NCBI RefSeq assembly: GCF_905220975.1
Contig: NZ_CAJNBK010000032.1
Location: forward strand, 1 to 56,935
Origin: Paraburkholderia haematera
GTDB lineage: Bacteria > Pseudomonadota > Gammaproteobacteria > Burkholderiales > Burkholderiaceae
Direction: 5' to 3'
Length of the DNA stretch: 56,935 bases
The position numbers and the translations under genes were made by a program. The notes under the pieces were generated by a model. That model was not told the DNA's origin. It saw nothing but the letters and a program-made list of their open reading frames with translations, and searched no databases. Shown here in pieces: positions 26,385 to 35,288 of this stretch (positions are counted from its first letter, which is position 1; each line of letters opens with the position of its first letter).

Positions 26385-26789
26385 TCAGGCGCCGCGACGC
26401 GGCTTGATTGCGCCCGCGGGATGGCGCTTCGCGATCGACGAGCGCAGCGCGGAATAGGCCGGCGCGACCATCGGGTAGTCAGCGGGCAGGCCCCACTTCG
26501 CGCGATATTCGTCGGGGGTCATCGCGAAGTGGCGCTGAAGGTAGCGCTTGAGCGACTTCAGCTTGCGTCCGTCTTCGAGACAGACGAGGTAATCGTCACG
26601 CACCGATTCCTCGATCGGCACCGCCGCCCGGGGCTGCGCGACCGGTGCCGACGTCGTGCGCAATGCGGCCAGCGCGGCGTAGGTGTTCCAGATGAACGCC
26701 GGCAGATCGGCTGCCGGCAACGGATTGCACGACACGAAACTCGCCACGATTGCGGCGGTGAGTTCGATCAGATCGATATCCTCCGTCAC
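26385..26789 (-). CDS. MucR/Ros family transcriptional regulator
   Basis: The 134-residue protein has the MucR core: VRDDYLVCLEDGRKLKSLKRYLQRHFAMTPDEYRAKWGLPADYPMVAPAYS. In Ros the zinc is bound by a CxxC and two histidines. Here the second cysteine is aspartate (CLED) and the first histidine is tyrosine (KRYL), so the metal site is probably lost or altered, as in some MucR paralogues. The start is a GTG with GAGG six bases upstream. It is monocistronic; target genes unknown. Confidence 0.85.
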   Translation of the reverse strand: MTEDIDLIELTAAIVASFVSCNPLPAADLPAFIWNTYAALAALRTTSAPVAQPRAAVPIEESVRDDYLVCLEDGRKLKSLKRYLQRHFAMTPDEYRAKWGLPADYPMVAPAYSALRSSIAKRHPAGAIKPRRGA

Positions 26790-27010
26790 AACCCGCCTCG
26801 ACGGATCAACGGTGCCCGGTGAAATAGCGGCGTTACCCGAAGCGACGTGCGAATTCCCGAAGCATCATGATTCTTCATGACTCGGCTCCATGGCAGGCGG
26901 GTCATCGATCGCGTTAAGGTCGGCAGGCGCGGCGACCCATCCCCCGAACGAGGGTCATCACGCTCGCCGGGGCAACCGGCAACAGCAACGAGGCCGGCGC
27001 GCTCGCCGTT

Positions 27011-27041
27011 TAGGGCCTGTTCACGCTAAAAACGGGCCCTA
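27011..27041 (-). terminator. hairpin overlapping the stop codon of the outer-membrane channel gene
   Basis: TAGGGCC at 27011-27017 pairs with GGCCCTA at 27035-27041, with a 17-base loop holding a run of five T on the gene strand. The stop codon of the channel gene is the first part of the stem. It may end the efflux operon, but there is no T tract after the stem, so an intrinsic terminator is only one reading; a dispersed REP-like element is another. Confidence 0.4.
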
Positions 27042-28643
27042 ATGCACCTTCGTGCCGGCCGGGTCCCCCGGCAAGTCGTCGCTGCGATAGCCGCCGCCGA
27101 GCGCCCTGGTCAGCACGATGCCCGCCTCGATCTCGTCGCCGGTAAGCTGCACAAGTTCGAGGCGCCCAACGATGACCGGCGCCTTCGCCTGCATCGCGCT
27201 TGTCCTGTCGCCCAGGCCGGTTTGATAACTCGCCTCGGCACTGTCGCTCGCAAAACGTAACGCGTCGATCCGGTCACGCTGCAGATGCGCGCGATGATCG
27301 AGGTCGTCAATCTCGCTGCCGTTCTGCGCGACGTCGCGCACCGCGTCGAGCACCGCCTGGTCGTACTGCTCGATCAGCGTATTGCTGGCCGTGCGCGCGC
27401 CGTGCAGGTTCGCGTTCAGGCGGCCGCCGTCGAAGATCGGCAGCGTGAGGCCGGGAATGAGGTTGATCTGCTGGCTCGCATGCAAGAACAGGTCGCGCAT
27501 GCGCAGCGCGTTGAAACCGAAGAACGCGGTGATGTCGAAGCTCGGGTAGAACGCCGCTTTCGCCGCATCGATCTTGTCGAACGATGCCTGTACCAACCAG
27601 CGCATCGCCTGCAGATCCGGGCGCCGCGCGAGCAGCTCATACGACAGCGTCGACGGCAGCGAACCCGACGGCGACGGCAGCGGCACCGGCGCGATCGCCG
27701 GCAGATCGTCGGGGCCGGCGCCCGCCAGCGCGCGCAGCGCCTCGCGCGCGTGGACAACCTGCTCCTCGCTCGACGCGATCTGCTGGTCGATCGCGAGTAA
27801 CCGCGAGCGCGCATCGGCGGTTTGGGTCAACGCTTCGAGGCCGCGTTCGTGCCGCGCCGAGCGCGTGTCGAGCTCGAAGGCGCGCACATCGCGAAGCTGC
27901 CGCAACAGCTCGAGGCTCGCGTAGGTGATCTGCATGCTGTAGTAGAGCTGCGCGACGCCTGCCGAGACTTCGAGCTCGGCCTGCGCCGCCTCCGCGCGCC
28001 GCGCGTTCTGCTCGCCGATCGCCGCGCGCACGAGGTCGCGCTGCTTGCCCCAGACGTCGATGTCGTAGTGCGCATCGACGCCCACCAGCCCGGTCCAATA
28101 CCACGGCCCATACGCGCCGATCGCCGGGTCGTGCGACGCATACGCGCTCAGAAAACCGTGACCCGAGACATGCTCGCGATCGACAGCGCCAAGCGCGGAC
28201 ATCTGCAGACCGGACCCCGCCTGGATCAGCTCGACCTGCGCATGGGCCTGCGAGACGTGCTCGCGTGCAATGGCGAGCGTCGGCGCATGGGCGAGCGCCA
28301 GGTCGACGAGCGTATCGAGCTGTGGATCGTGATACTGCGCCCACCAGCGTGCCGACGGCCAGCCTTCGTTGGCCAGATGGATGTCGTCGGCGAGACGGAT
28401 CTGCTGCGGCGCAATCATCGCGGCGGGCGGACTATCGTGATGAATCATCGCGCACGAGGCGAGCAACGGCAGCGCGAGCGACGCGAGCCAGCGGCCGAGC
28501 AGTCGTGTGGTTGGTCGTGTGGCCAATAGTCGTATGGCTGATCGCGTGGCCAGTCGTACCGCCGGCATGCGCGTCTGGCGCCACAGGCTCAGTAAGCGCG
28601 GTAAGCGCTGCGCGCGGCGCAGGATGCAAGCGAAGTGCGTCAT
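27039..28643 (-). CDS. outer-membrane efflux lipoprotein, OprM/NodT (MdtP) type
   Basis: The product is a TolC-like channel: after a lipoprotein signal with lipobox LLASC it has the repeated family features DIHLANEGWPSARWWAQYHDPQLDTLVDLALAHAPTLAIA, a long coiled-coil helix, and LLARRPDLQAMRWLVQASFDKIDAAKAAFYPSFDITAFFG. It completes an envelope-spanning efflux system with the membrane-fusion protein and FUSC pump encoded upstream. The ATG at 28643 lies 6 bp after the FUSC stop, suggesting translational coupling. The N-terminal 50 residues before the lipobox are arginine/threonine-rich and repeat-like, so a start at 28568 or a nearby TTG is also possible. Confidence 0.85.
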   Translation of the reverse strand: MTHFACILRRAQRLPRLLSLWRQTRMPAVRLATRSAIRLLATRPTTRLLGRWLASLALPLLASCAMIHHDSPPAAMIAPQQIRLADDIHLANEGWPSARWWAQYHDPQLDTLVDLALAHAPTLAIAREHVSQAHAQVELIQAGSGLQMSALGAVDREHVSGHGFLSAYASHDPAIGAYGPWYWTGLVGVDAHYDIDVWGKQRDLVRAAIGEQNARRAEAAQAELEVSAGVAQLYYSMQITYASLELLRQLRDVRAFELDTRSARHERGLEALTQTADARSRLLAIDQQIASSEEQVVHAREALRALAGAGPDDLPAIAPVPLPSPSGSLPSTLSYELLARRPDLQAMRWLVQASFDKIDAAKAAFYPSFDITAFFGFNALRMRDLFLHASQQINLIPGLTLPIFDGGRLNANLHGARTASNTLIEQYDQAVLDAVRDVAQNGSEIDDLDHRAHLQRDRIDALRFASDSAEASYQTGLGDRTSAMQAKAPVIVGRLELVQLTGDEIEAGIVLTRALGGGYRSDDLPGDPAGTKVH

Positions 28644-28649
28644 CGCAGA

Positions 28650-30824
28650 TCACCCCGCACTCGCGAATTCGCCGGACCCACGCTCGCCGCCCCACCAGCG
28701 CGGCAACCCGGCGAGTGCCGCGTCAATCCGTAGCGCAAGCCGTTCCAGCGTTTCCGCGCCTGCCCTGCCCGCTGGCCCTGCCGGCGCGGTGCGCAGTCCA
28801 CCTGGGTCGAGCGGCGCCGGAGTCGTCGCGGCCGGTGGCTCGGCCGCGAGCTGTAACGCGTATCGCTCCAGCGTATCCGCGACATCCGACTGAAACTTCG
28901 CTGCCCCCTCCATCGGTGCGCCTGCCGACGCGCCGATCATCGCTTCGTGGTGAAACGCTTCGATCGCGACGAGCATCGCACGGCTCTGCGCGAGCACCGT
29001 CTGCGACAGCAGCGTAATCCGCGCCGTCTCGCCCTCGCGCCAGTCGGGTTCGAGCGCGACGCGCGCCAGCACCATCTGACAGTCCGCGAGCATGGCCCAC
29101 GTTTCGACCACCACCGCCGAATCCGTCGCATGTGGGCCGCTCTGCACCGCCTTCGCCTCAATACGCGCCAGCGCCGCAATCTTGCGCAATATCGACGTCA
29201 GTTGCGTGCGCAGCGCATCCGCTTCGCCTTCCGGCCACATCGACATCTGGATGAAGGTTGCCACGCCCACGCCCAGCAGGATGCCGACGATCCGGTCGCG
29301 GATCTCGGTGAGATCCGACGGCGGCGAGAACGATTCGAGCAAAGCCAGCGCAAACGTAAACATGATCTGGATTCCTGCATAGCTGATCCGCTCTGAACCC
29401 GCCGCCACCCAGGCGCCGAGCGCGATCACGGGCAGGCTCATCAGCAGCAGCCCCGTCACGCTCTCCAGTTGCGGAATCACGAACGCAACCATGAACAGCG
29501 CCAGCGCGCTACCGACCAGTGCGCCGCCGATCCGCAGCACACCCTGGCGGCTCGACGCGCCCAGACTCGGCAGCGCCACCACGAGACACGTCAGCATGAT
29601 CGTGTGGATGCCCGGCCAGTTCACCGCGTTGTAGAACACGTAGCAGATCAGTACCGACAACACCGTACGCAGCGAGAAGCGCGCGTAGCGCGGATTCGCG
29701 AAGACATCCGGTTCGAGCAGCACAGAACGCGCCGCCGGTTTCGTTGCTTCCGCCGCTTTCTCCGCTGCACCGCCGGCGGCGGCACCATCCGGCGACGGCG
29801 CGACAGCGCCCCGCATTGCATCGGAGAACGCGTTGAGCGCGCGCTGCATCGCGTCGAGCGCCGGTATCGACGTCGATACCGGCGCGTTCCCGGGTACGCT
29901 CCAGCGAAGCCATTGCGCGTTGTCGCCGATTGCGTGCCCGAGCGAGACGAGTTCGTCCTGCATCGCGCGAATGACGTCGATCTGCCCGGCGGCGTGCGCG
30001 ACAGCATGGTCGGGCAGCACCGCCGCCGCCTCGAGGATGCGCGATACCGCGGTTACGCAGGCCAGCCTCGCCGACGCCTCTTCGCGGCTGTAGCGGTGAC
30101 GCATGGTCGAGAAGCGCAACAGCTTCTGCAACGCCAGTGCGCCGCGTTCGAGATCGAGCGAGCCGATCCGCACGGCCGGCGCATCCGCGTCGATCACGGC
30201 AGCGAGCCGCGCATGGGCCGTCGCGAGCTGTCGTTGCATCGCGGCGCGCAACTGCCGCTCCGGCTCGGCCGGCAGAAACAGCGTGTTGATGATCAGCGAC
30301 AAGGCAACGGAATAGTTGACCGCCGACCACACCCACAAACAGTTACGCACCAGCCGTTCGGCGTTATCGGTCAGATCGCCGAAGGTCTGTGCGTAGATCA
30401 CGATGAGTGAGACGAGAAAGAAAACGAGCCCGAACTTTGTCACGGCCCGCATCAGATAGGTGCTGCAAAAAAAGATCGTGCTCGCGACGATGATGCGCAG
30501 CAACGGATAGTCAAACGTCAGCTTGTAGACGCCGATCATGCAGGCGATCGCGCAGGTCGTGCCGATCACGATATTCAAGGCGATCACGCGGGTCAGCACG
30601 ATGTTCGACTGCGTGATGAAGAACACCGCGATCAGCGACAACGCCAGCTCGGGTACCTGCAAGGTCATCGACGCGACGATTACGATTGCGCTGCCGAGCA
30701 CGCAGCGCATCGTCACGTTGCCGCGCCCCGGAAACGCGGCGAGTTCGTAGCGCAGAAAGGTGGTGAACTGCGCGAGCGGCCGCGGCCAGGCGAGACGGCG
30801 CCCGACGCCGTCGAGGCCGCTCAT
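28650..30824 (-). CDS. FUSC-family inner-membrane efflux protein (AaeB/MdtO-like)
   Basis: The 724-residue protein has two blocks of hydrophobic helices (about residues 45-185 and 390-520, with FFITQSNIVLTRVIALNIVIGTTCAIACMIGVY and SVLICYVFYNAVNWPGIHTIMLTCLVVALPSLGASSRQG) separated by a soluble region, the layout of FUSC/aromatic-acid exporters. It is the likely pump of the system. Its ATG overlaps the stop of the membrane-fusion gene in ATGA, so the two are translationally coupled, and the channel gene starts 6 bp after it. Substrates of related AaeB and MdtO proteins are aromatic acids and other organic compounds; the one here is unknown. Confidence 0.9.
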   Translation of the reverse strand: MSGLDGVGRRLAWPRPLAQFTTFLRYELAAFPGRGNVTMRCVLGSAIVIVASMTLQVPELALSLIAVFFITQSNIVLTRVIALNIVIGTTCAIACMIGVYKLTFDYPLLRIIVASTIFFCSTYLMRAVTKFGLVFFLVSLIVIYAQTFGDLTDNAERLVRNCLWVWSAVNYSVALSLIINTLFLPAEPERQLRAAMQRQLATAHARLAAVIDADAPAVRIGSLDLERGALALQKLLRFSTMRHRYSREEASARLACVTAVSRILEAAAVLPDHAVAHAAGQIDVIRAMQDELVSLGHAIGDNAQWLRWSVPGNAPVSTSIPALDAMQRALNAFSDAMRGAVAPSPDGAAAGGAAEKAAEATKPAARSVLLEPDVFANPRYARFSLRTVLSVLICYVFYNAVNWPGIHTIMLTCLVVALPSLGASSRQGVLRIGGALVGSALALFMVAFVIPQLESVTGLLLMSLPVIALGAWVAAGSERISYAGIQIMFTFALALLESFSPPSDLTEIRDRIVGILLGVGVATFIQMSMWPEGEADALRTQLTSILRKIAALARIEAKAVQSGPHATDSAVVVETWAMLADCQMVLARVALEPDWREGETARITLLSQTVLAQSRAMLVAIEAFHHEAMIGASAGAPMEGAAKFQSDVADTLERYALQLAAEPPAATTPAPLDPGGLRTAPAGPAGRAGAETLERLALRIDAALAGLPRWWGGERGSGEFASAG

Positions 30825-31912
30825 GACGGTGCCCCATTGGGCGTCGCGCGATTGTCCCGACTATCGGGGCGTTCGGGCTGCAGCACGGCGACGGCGGACG
30901 TGCCGATCCGGAACAGCTGCGGATCGGGATGATCGACCCGGATCTTCACCGGAAAGCGCTGCGCGACGTGCACCCAGTTGATGCTGCGCTGAATGCTCGG
31001 CAGACCGTTCGCGGTGCCACTGCCATCCTGCGGATCGACGCCGAAGCCGATCGAGTCGACCGAGCCGCTGAACCGGATGTTGGACCTGCTCATCAGGTAC
31101 ACGGTCGCCCGGGTGCCGGGCCGGATGTTGCCGAGCTCGTTCTCGCGGAAATTGGCGATCACGTACCAGTGCCGCGTATCGATCAGCGTGAAGACGGGCT
31201 TTTGCGCGGACACGAATTGGCCGACGGACGTGCGCAACTCGACGACGCGGCCATCGAACGGCGCGCGCACGGTCGCATATTCCAGGTTGAGCTGCGCCGT
31301 CGCGATTTCAGCCGTCAGCACTGCGCGCTGCGCGACGAGCGCGGCGACGCTGCTGACCGCCGCCTGCGCCCCGCTCGCCTGCGATTGCGCGGCTGTGAGC
31401 TCGGCCAGTGCGGCGCGTTGCGCGGTGCGCGCGCGCTCCAGTTCGTCAGCAGAGACATAGCCCTTGGCGATCAGCGGCTCCATTCTCGCTAGCGTGTCCG
31501 CTGCCTGCTTCGCGGCGGCCTGCGCGCGCACAACCGCCGACTTTGCAGCATCGGCGCTGAATCCTTGTGCATTGACGGTACGCTGCGTCAACGGAATCTG
31601 CGCATCGAGTTGCGCGAGCGCCGCCTGCGCGCGCTGCAACGCGAACCGGTACGGCCGCGGGTCGATCTCGAACAGCAGATCGCCCTGCTTCACCGCCTGG
31701 TTGTTGCGCACCGCGAGCGTCACGATCTTGCCGCTGACTTCAGGCGAGACGCCAATCGTGTCGGCATACGCATACGCGTCGTCGGTGCGTGGCACGGTAT
31801 CCACGCGCCAGATCACGGCAATGACCGCGAGCACGGCCAGCACGATCAGCAGCATGGCGGGCCAGGTTCGCGGACGCTGCTTTCCTGCGTCCGTGCTTTG
31901 GGCAGCAGTCAT
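30821..31912 (-). CDS. HlyD-family membrane-fusion protein (EmrA/MdtN-like)
   Basis: The 363-residue protein has a single N-terminal membrane anchor (MLLIVLAVLAVIAVIW), the beta-barrel/lipoyl segments TDDAYAYADTIGVSPEVSGKIVTLAVRNNQAVKQGDLLFEIDPRPY and APFDGRVVELRTSVGQFVSAQKPVFTLID, and a long Ala/Gln-rich hairpin between them. It bridges the FUSC pump to the outer-membrane channel. ATG at 31912 is preferred; a GTG lies two codons upstream. The gene follows ytcA after a spacer of unusual direct repeats. Gene order matches E. coli ytcA-mdtN-mdtO-mdtP. Confidence 0.9.
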   Translation of the reverse strand: MTAAQSTDAGKQRPRTWPAMLLIVLAVLAVIAVIWRVDTVPRTDDAYAYADTIGVSPEVSGKIVTLAVRNNQAVKQGDLLFEIDPRPYRFALQRAQAALAQLDAQIPLTQRTVNAQGFSADAAKSAVVRAQAAAKQAADTLARMEPLIAKGYVSADELERARTAQRAALAELTAAQSQASGAQAAVSSVAALVAQRAVLTAEIATAQLNLEYATVRAPFDGRVVELRTSVGQFVSAQKPVFTLIDTRHWYVIANFRENELGNIRPGTRATVYLMSRSNIRFSGSVDSIGFGVDPQDGSGTANGLPSIQRSINWVHVAQRFPVKIRVDHPDPQLFRIGTSAVAVLQPERPDSRDNRATPNGAPS

Positions 31913-31930
31913 GGTCACACGGTCAGCTAA

Positions 31931-31980
31931 GGGTTAAGGGGATTAAAAAGGGATCAAAAAGGGATTAAGCGGATTAAAGA
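31931..31980 (-). repeat. A-rich direct repeat between ytcA-like and membrane-fusion genes
   Basis: On the plus strand the unit GGGATNAAAAA recurs: GGGTTAA, GGGGATTAAAAA, GGGATCAAAAA, GGGATTAAGC, GGATTAAAGA, at a pitch of about 10-12 bases. On the transcribed strand it is a series of TTTTTAATCCC blocks. It includes the last bases of the ytcA-like gene and nearly fills the leader of the membrane-fusion gene. The helical pitch suggests a phased tract, or a weak transcription pause or end. No function is known. Confidence 0.75.
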
Positions 31981-32252
31981 TTGAAGCCAACTACCCACAG
32001 CGCGATCGACAACAGTACCGTCAGCGCCGGGTAGGCGATTGCGGGCGGCGTGAGCCAGGCGCCCCGGCCGCTCTTCGACAGCAGCACATGCACGCATACC
32101 ACCAGCAGCACGCCGCCCGCGATGCAAAACAGCCAGTCCGGAAAATACGCGCCCAGCACGCCGACCGACGGCGCGTCGCTACAGCCAGTCAGCGTCGCGC
32201 ACGACATCAGGACCGTCCATGCATGGCGCCCATGGCGCAAACCACTCGACAT
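31974..32252 (-). CDS. ytcA: YtcA-like small membrane lipoprotein
   Basis: The 92-residue product resembles E. coli YtcA: a lipobox LTGC at about position 23-26, then VGVLGAYFPDWLFC and two C-terminal hydrophobic helices (GGVLLVVCVHVLL and AIAYPALTVLLSIALWVVG). In E. coli the gene precedes mdtNOP and here it likewise precedes the membrane-fusion, FUSC and channel genes. ATG at 32252 follows GGGGAG. Its function in efflux is not established. The gene begins 39 bp after the ADC-family gene. Confidence 0.75.
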   Translation of the reverse strand: MSSGLRHGRHAWTVLMSCATLTGCSDAPSVGVLGAYFPDWLFCIAGGVLLVVCVHVLLSKSGRGAWLTPPAIAYPALTVLLSIALWVVGFNL

Positions 32253-32291
32253 CGCCGTCTCCCCTGATGGCAGGCAATGAAGCAATACGGT

Positions 32292-33092
32292 TCAGTGCGT
32301 CAGGTCCTCGAGCAGTTGCAGGTCCGTGACCGTGTACGAGAGGCCCATGCGGAAGCCCGCGCCATTGCGCACCGGCGCGAGCGCCGACAGTTCCTCGCCC
32401 GCCGCGTCGGGAAACGTCACGGCGCCTTCGCCCGCCCACGCGTCGACCACCTTGAGGTCGTCGGTCATCGAGAGCACCAGTTCGTTGATCGCCGGCTGGT
32501 CGTGCTGGCCGGCTGACAGGCGCGGGAAATACCGCAGGTTCACGGTCGGTCGCGACAGCAGCGTCGACGGATCGGCGACGGGCTCACGCAACGTGACGCG
32601 CGCCTCGACGAGCCGCTGACCGCTCGCCGACATGCTCGCGCCGAAGCGGCCGCCGGCCGCAACCGGCGCGGCCGCCTTGCTCGGCGCGAGGTAGCTGCGC
32701 GTCTGATAGACGCTCGCGAGGCGCTTCGGGAAACCCTGAATCCAGCCGCGCGCGAGCGCCGCGTCGTTGTCGACGAAGATGTATGGGCACCATGCGACGC
32801 GCCGGTCGCCGTATCGGGCGTCCACAAGCAGCAGGAACTCGCGGTACTGGTAGCGCGCGGGATCGAGATACTCGTCTTGCTCCCCGGTGAACTGCCAGTC
32901 GATGAAGAGCACGACCGCATGACCGTTGGTGTCCGGATCCGGCGTGAGGCCCTGCGGCAGGGTCGCTGCGGTTGCGTCCGGCGAGGCCCAGAACTCGACG
33001 CCGATCACGTCGCCCGAGTAATGCCACGGCGGCGGCGGATTCAGCGACGACTTGCCGAGCGGCGTCCGCGGTACCGTGTATCCCTTCAGCAT
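32292..33092 (-). CDS. acetoacetate decarboxylase family enzyme
   Basis: The 266-residue protein belongs to the acetoacetate decarboxylase superfamily: PPWHYSGDVIGVEFW near the N terminus, YREFLLLVDARYGDRRVAWCPYIFVDND, then GWIQGFPKRLASVYQTR, where the lysine of GFPKRL occupies the position of the Schiff-base lysine. True ADC has two adjacent lysines; here the second is arginine, so the active-site pKa tuning may differ and decarboxylation of acetoacetate is not assured. ATG at 33092 follows GGGAG. It is the first gene of the leftward efflux operon, which is an unusual partner. Confidence 0.8.
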   Translation of the reverse strand: MLKGYTVPRTPLGKSSLNPPPPWHYSGDVIGVEFWASPDATAATLPQGLTPDPDTNGHAVVLFIDWQFTGEQDEYLDPARYQYREFLLLVDARYGDRRVAWCPYIFVDNDAALARGWIQGFPKRLASVYQTRSYLAPSKAAAPVAAGGRFGASMSASGQRLVEARVTLREPVADPSTLLSRPTVNLRYFPRLSAGQHDQPAINELVLSMTDDLKVVDAWAGEGAVTFPDAAGEELSALAPVRNGAGFRMGLSYTVTDLQLLEDLTH

Positions 33093-33330
33093 CTCGTTCT
33101 CCCGGTGACGAGGTGCGCCGGCACATGTGCCGGCGGCCTCGGGTTGAGTGCGACCATGGTGTCGCGGCTCGTCCGGGCGTGCTTTAGATTTCGCACGACG
33201 ACGTATCGAAATCGTGCGAAGCGGCGCACCGATCTCGAAAGAAAATCGTGCGCGCCGGGAATACCGCGACATACCTATCATCGCGGGGATCCACTGCTAC
33301 GACACGCACGCCTTCGATCGGTGTCCTCTC

Positions 33331-34197
33331 TTACCGGGTGCGACGCTGCGTGGCCAGATCGCGACCGATGCGGCGAATCTCGGCCTCGCCCTGCGCAAGC
33401 GCGTCTGCGTTCGTATGCACCGAGTAGTGGCCGAGCACCAGTGGATAGGGGTGCTTGATAGCGGAGCCGATGACGAAAGACGTCGCGTGCTCGGCATGCA
33501 ACTCAATGGGCGCCCCGTCGGATTCCTCGAACACAGCGAGTTCCCCTGCCTCGATCGGCTCGGATGCGTTCAGCCGCCCCTTGTCGATCGCCAGCCACGC
33601 GACGTTGTGTCCGGCAGGCGGCACGTAGTGCCACGTATCCCCAGCGTTCAGTTCAACATGGAAGTAGTTGATGCCTTCAGGCGCGCGGATATCGCTCGTC
33701 GCCGTTCCGTGGCGTCCGATGATGACGCGGACCGGCCCATCCCGCTGAACCTGGCCCGGCGAGATGTACTGACTTTCCGCCGGCGAATTCTCCTGCGAGG
33801 GCGGTAGCGCGACCCAGAGTTGAAAGAGGCGTACGGCTTCGCCCGGCAATACGTTGCCGTCGTGCCAGACACCCTTGCCGGCTTTCATCCATTCGAGGCC
33901 GCCGGCTAGAAGTTCACCGCTCTTGCCGGTCGTGTCCGCATAGGAGATTCCGCCGCTCAGCACGGTTGTGAGCGTTGCGAGGCCCGAGTGCGGGTGCATC
34001 CCGAACATCGGCTTGCCGGTCGGCACGACCACGGCGTGATCGAGGAATACAAAAGGCTTGATCAACTCGCCGATATCGGAGGGACTGGCGAGGCGAGTAA
34101 TGCCGCCGTGCGCACTGCCGCGGGTGCGAAAAGCGATCCGGCGCGGCGCCAGCGTTGTCTCTGGAATCGGGGCGAATACGGCTGTGTCGATGTTCAT
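33331..34197 (-). CDS. pirin family protein (first copy)
   Basis: This 288-residue bicupin has the pirin N-terminal metal motif: PFVFLDHAVVVPTGKPMFGMHPHSGLATLTTVLSGGISYAD, with MHPHSG and the later conserved AGGLEWMKAGKGVWHDGN. The second cupin holds INYFHVELNAGDTWHYVPPAGHN. Bacterial pirins of this type include quercetin 2,3-dioxygenases. It is divergent from the LysR gene at 34304, with about 106 bp between, and probably its regulatory target. A second pirin is at 35760. Confidence 0.9.
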   Translation of the reverse strand: MNIDTAVFAPIPETTLAPRRIAFRTRGSAHGGITRLASPSDIGELIKPFVFLDHAVVVPTGKPMFGMHPHSGLATLTTVLSGGISYADTTGKSGELLAGGLEWMKAGKGVWHDGNVLPGEAVRLFQLWVALPPSQENSPAESQYISPGQVQRDGPVRVIIGRHGTATSDIRAPEGINYFHVELNAGDTWHYVPPAGHNVAWLAIDKGRLNASEPIEAGELAVFEESDGAPIELHAEHATSFVIGSAIKHPYPLVLGHYSVHTNADALAQGEAEIRRIGRDLATQRRTR

Positions 34198-34303
34198 GGC
34201 TCTGCCTTAAGGAAAACGCGGAAAAACGCGATACCCCTAAGGTAAGAGCTTGCGCTCCATCTTAAAAGCCTATATTTTTAGATTGCACTTATCGTTTGGA
34301 GCG

Positions 34304-35194
34304 ATGGATATGCTTGACGGCGTTACATTGGATCAGCTTCGGACCTTTATCGCGGCGGTCGATGAAGGCAGCTTCTCAGCAGCCGGACGCAAGCTCCGGC
34401 GCGCGCAATCAGTGGTTAGCCAGACCCTTGCGAATCTGGAGGCACAGCTCGAGGTGAAGCTGTTCGATCGCACGGCCCGTTACCCGCAGCTCACCGACGC
34501 CGGCAAGAGTTTGCTGCTCGACGCCCGTTCCGTGGCCGACACCATTGATAGCTTCAAGGCGCGGGCGCGCGCGATGCGAGAGGGGCTGGAGCCCGAGCTC
34601 TCCGTTGCAATGGACGTGATGTACCCAATGGACAGTCTGACGGGCGCGGCAGCGCAGTCCCAGAAGGACTATCCGCACACGCCGCTGCGGCTCTATGTCG
34701 AGGCGCTGGGCGGCGTGATGAAGCTGGTGCTCGACGGGATTTGCAACATTGGTGTGATTGGCACGCTGCCAATCGTAACGGACGAACTACAGGTCGAATC
34801 CTTGCGCGAGCTCGAACTGGTTACGGTCGTCAGCCCCGCTCATCCGTTCGCGAATGTGCGCGGCCGCATTTCCGCTGCCGCAATCAAGAAGCAAGTGCAA
34901 CTCGTACTGAGCGACCGAACCGCATTGTCCGAGGGACGCGAATTCGGTGTGTTGTCCGCCTCGACGTGGAGGCTCGCGGATCTAGGCGCCAAATATGCCT
35001 TTCTGAAGGCCGGCCTGGGCTGGGGGCATATGCCTCTGCACATGGTCAAGGACGATCTCGACAGTGGCGCCCTGGTGACAATTCGCATTGAAGGCCTGCC
35101 GCGCGATGTCGTGATGCCGATGAAGATTGTCTACCGCAAGGACGCGCCGCCGGGGCCGGCCGCCCGCGCCTTCATCGCACAGTTGGGGAAGTAA
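34304..35194 (+). CDS. LysR family transcriptional regulator (first of two)
   Basis: The 296-residue protein has the LysR helix-turn-helix near the N terminus: LDQLRTFIAAVDEGSFSAAGRKLRRAQSVVSQTLANLEAQLEVKLFDRT, and an effector-binding domain. The ATG at 34304 is followed by another at 34310; GGAG is two and eight bases upstream respectively, so 34310 may be the true start. It is divergent from the pirin gene, the usual layout for LysR control. Confidence 0.88.
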   Translation: MDMLDGVTLDQLRTFIAAVDEGSFSAAGRKLRRAQSVVSQTLANLEAQLEVKLFDRTARYPQLTDAGKSLLLDARSVADTIDSFKARARAMREGLEPELSVAMDVMYPMDSLTGAAAQSQKDYPHTPLRLYVEALGGVMKLVLDGICNIGVIGTLPIVTDELQVESLRELELVTVVSPAHPFANVRGRISAAAIKKQVQLVLSDRTALSEGREFGVLSASTWRLADLGAKYAFLKAGLGWGHMPLHMVKDDLDSGALVTIRIEGLPRDVVMPMKIVYRKDAPPGPAARAFIAQLGK

Positions 35195-35288
35195 GCGGTA
35201 TGGTGGCTGCCCGCTGGCGTTGCAGCGAGCGCCGATCAAGGCGAGACGATCCGGCCGGTCAGCCGGACGTCTCAGCGGATCAGCCTTT

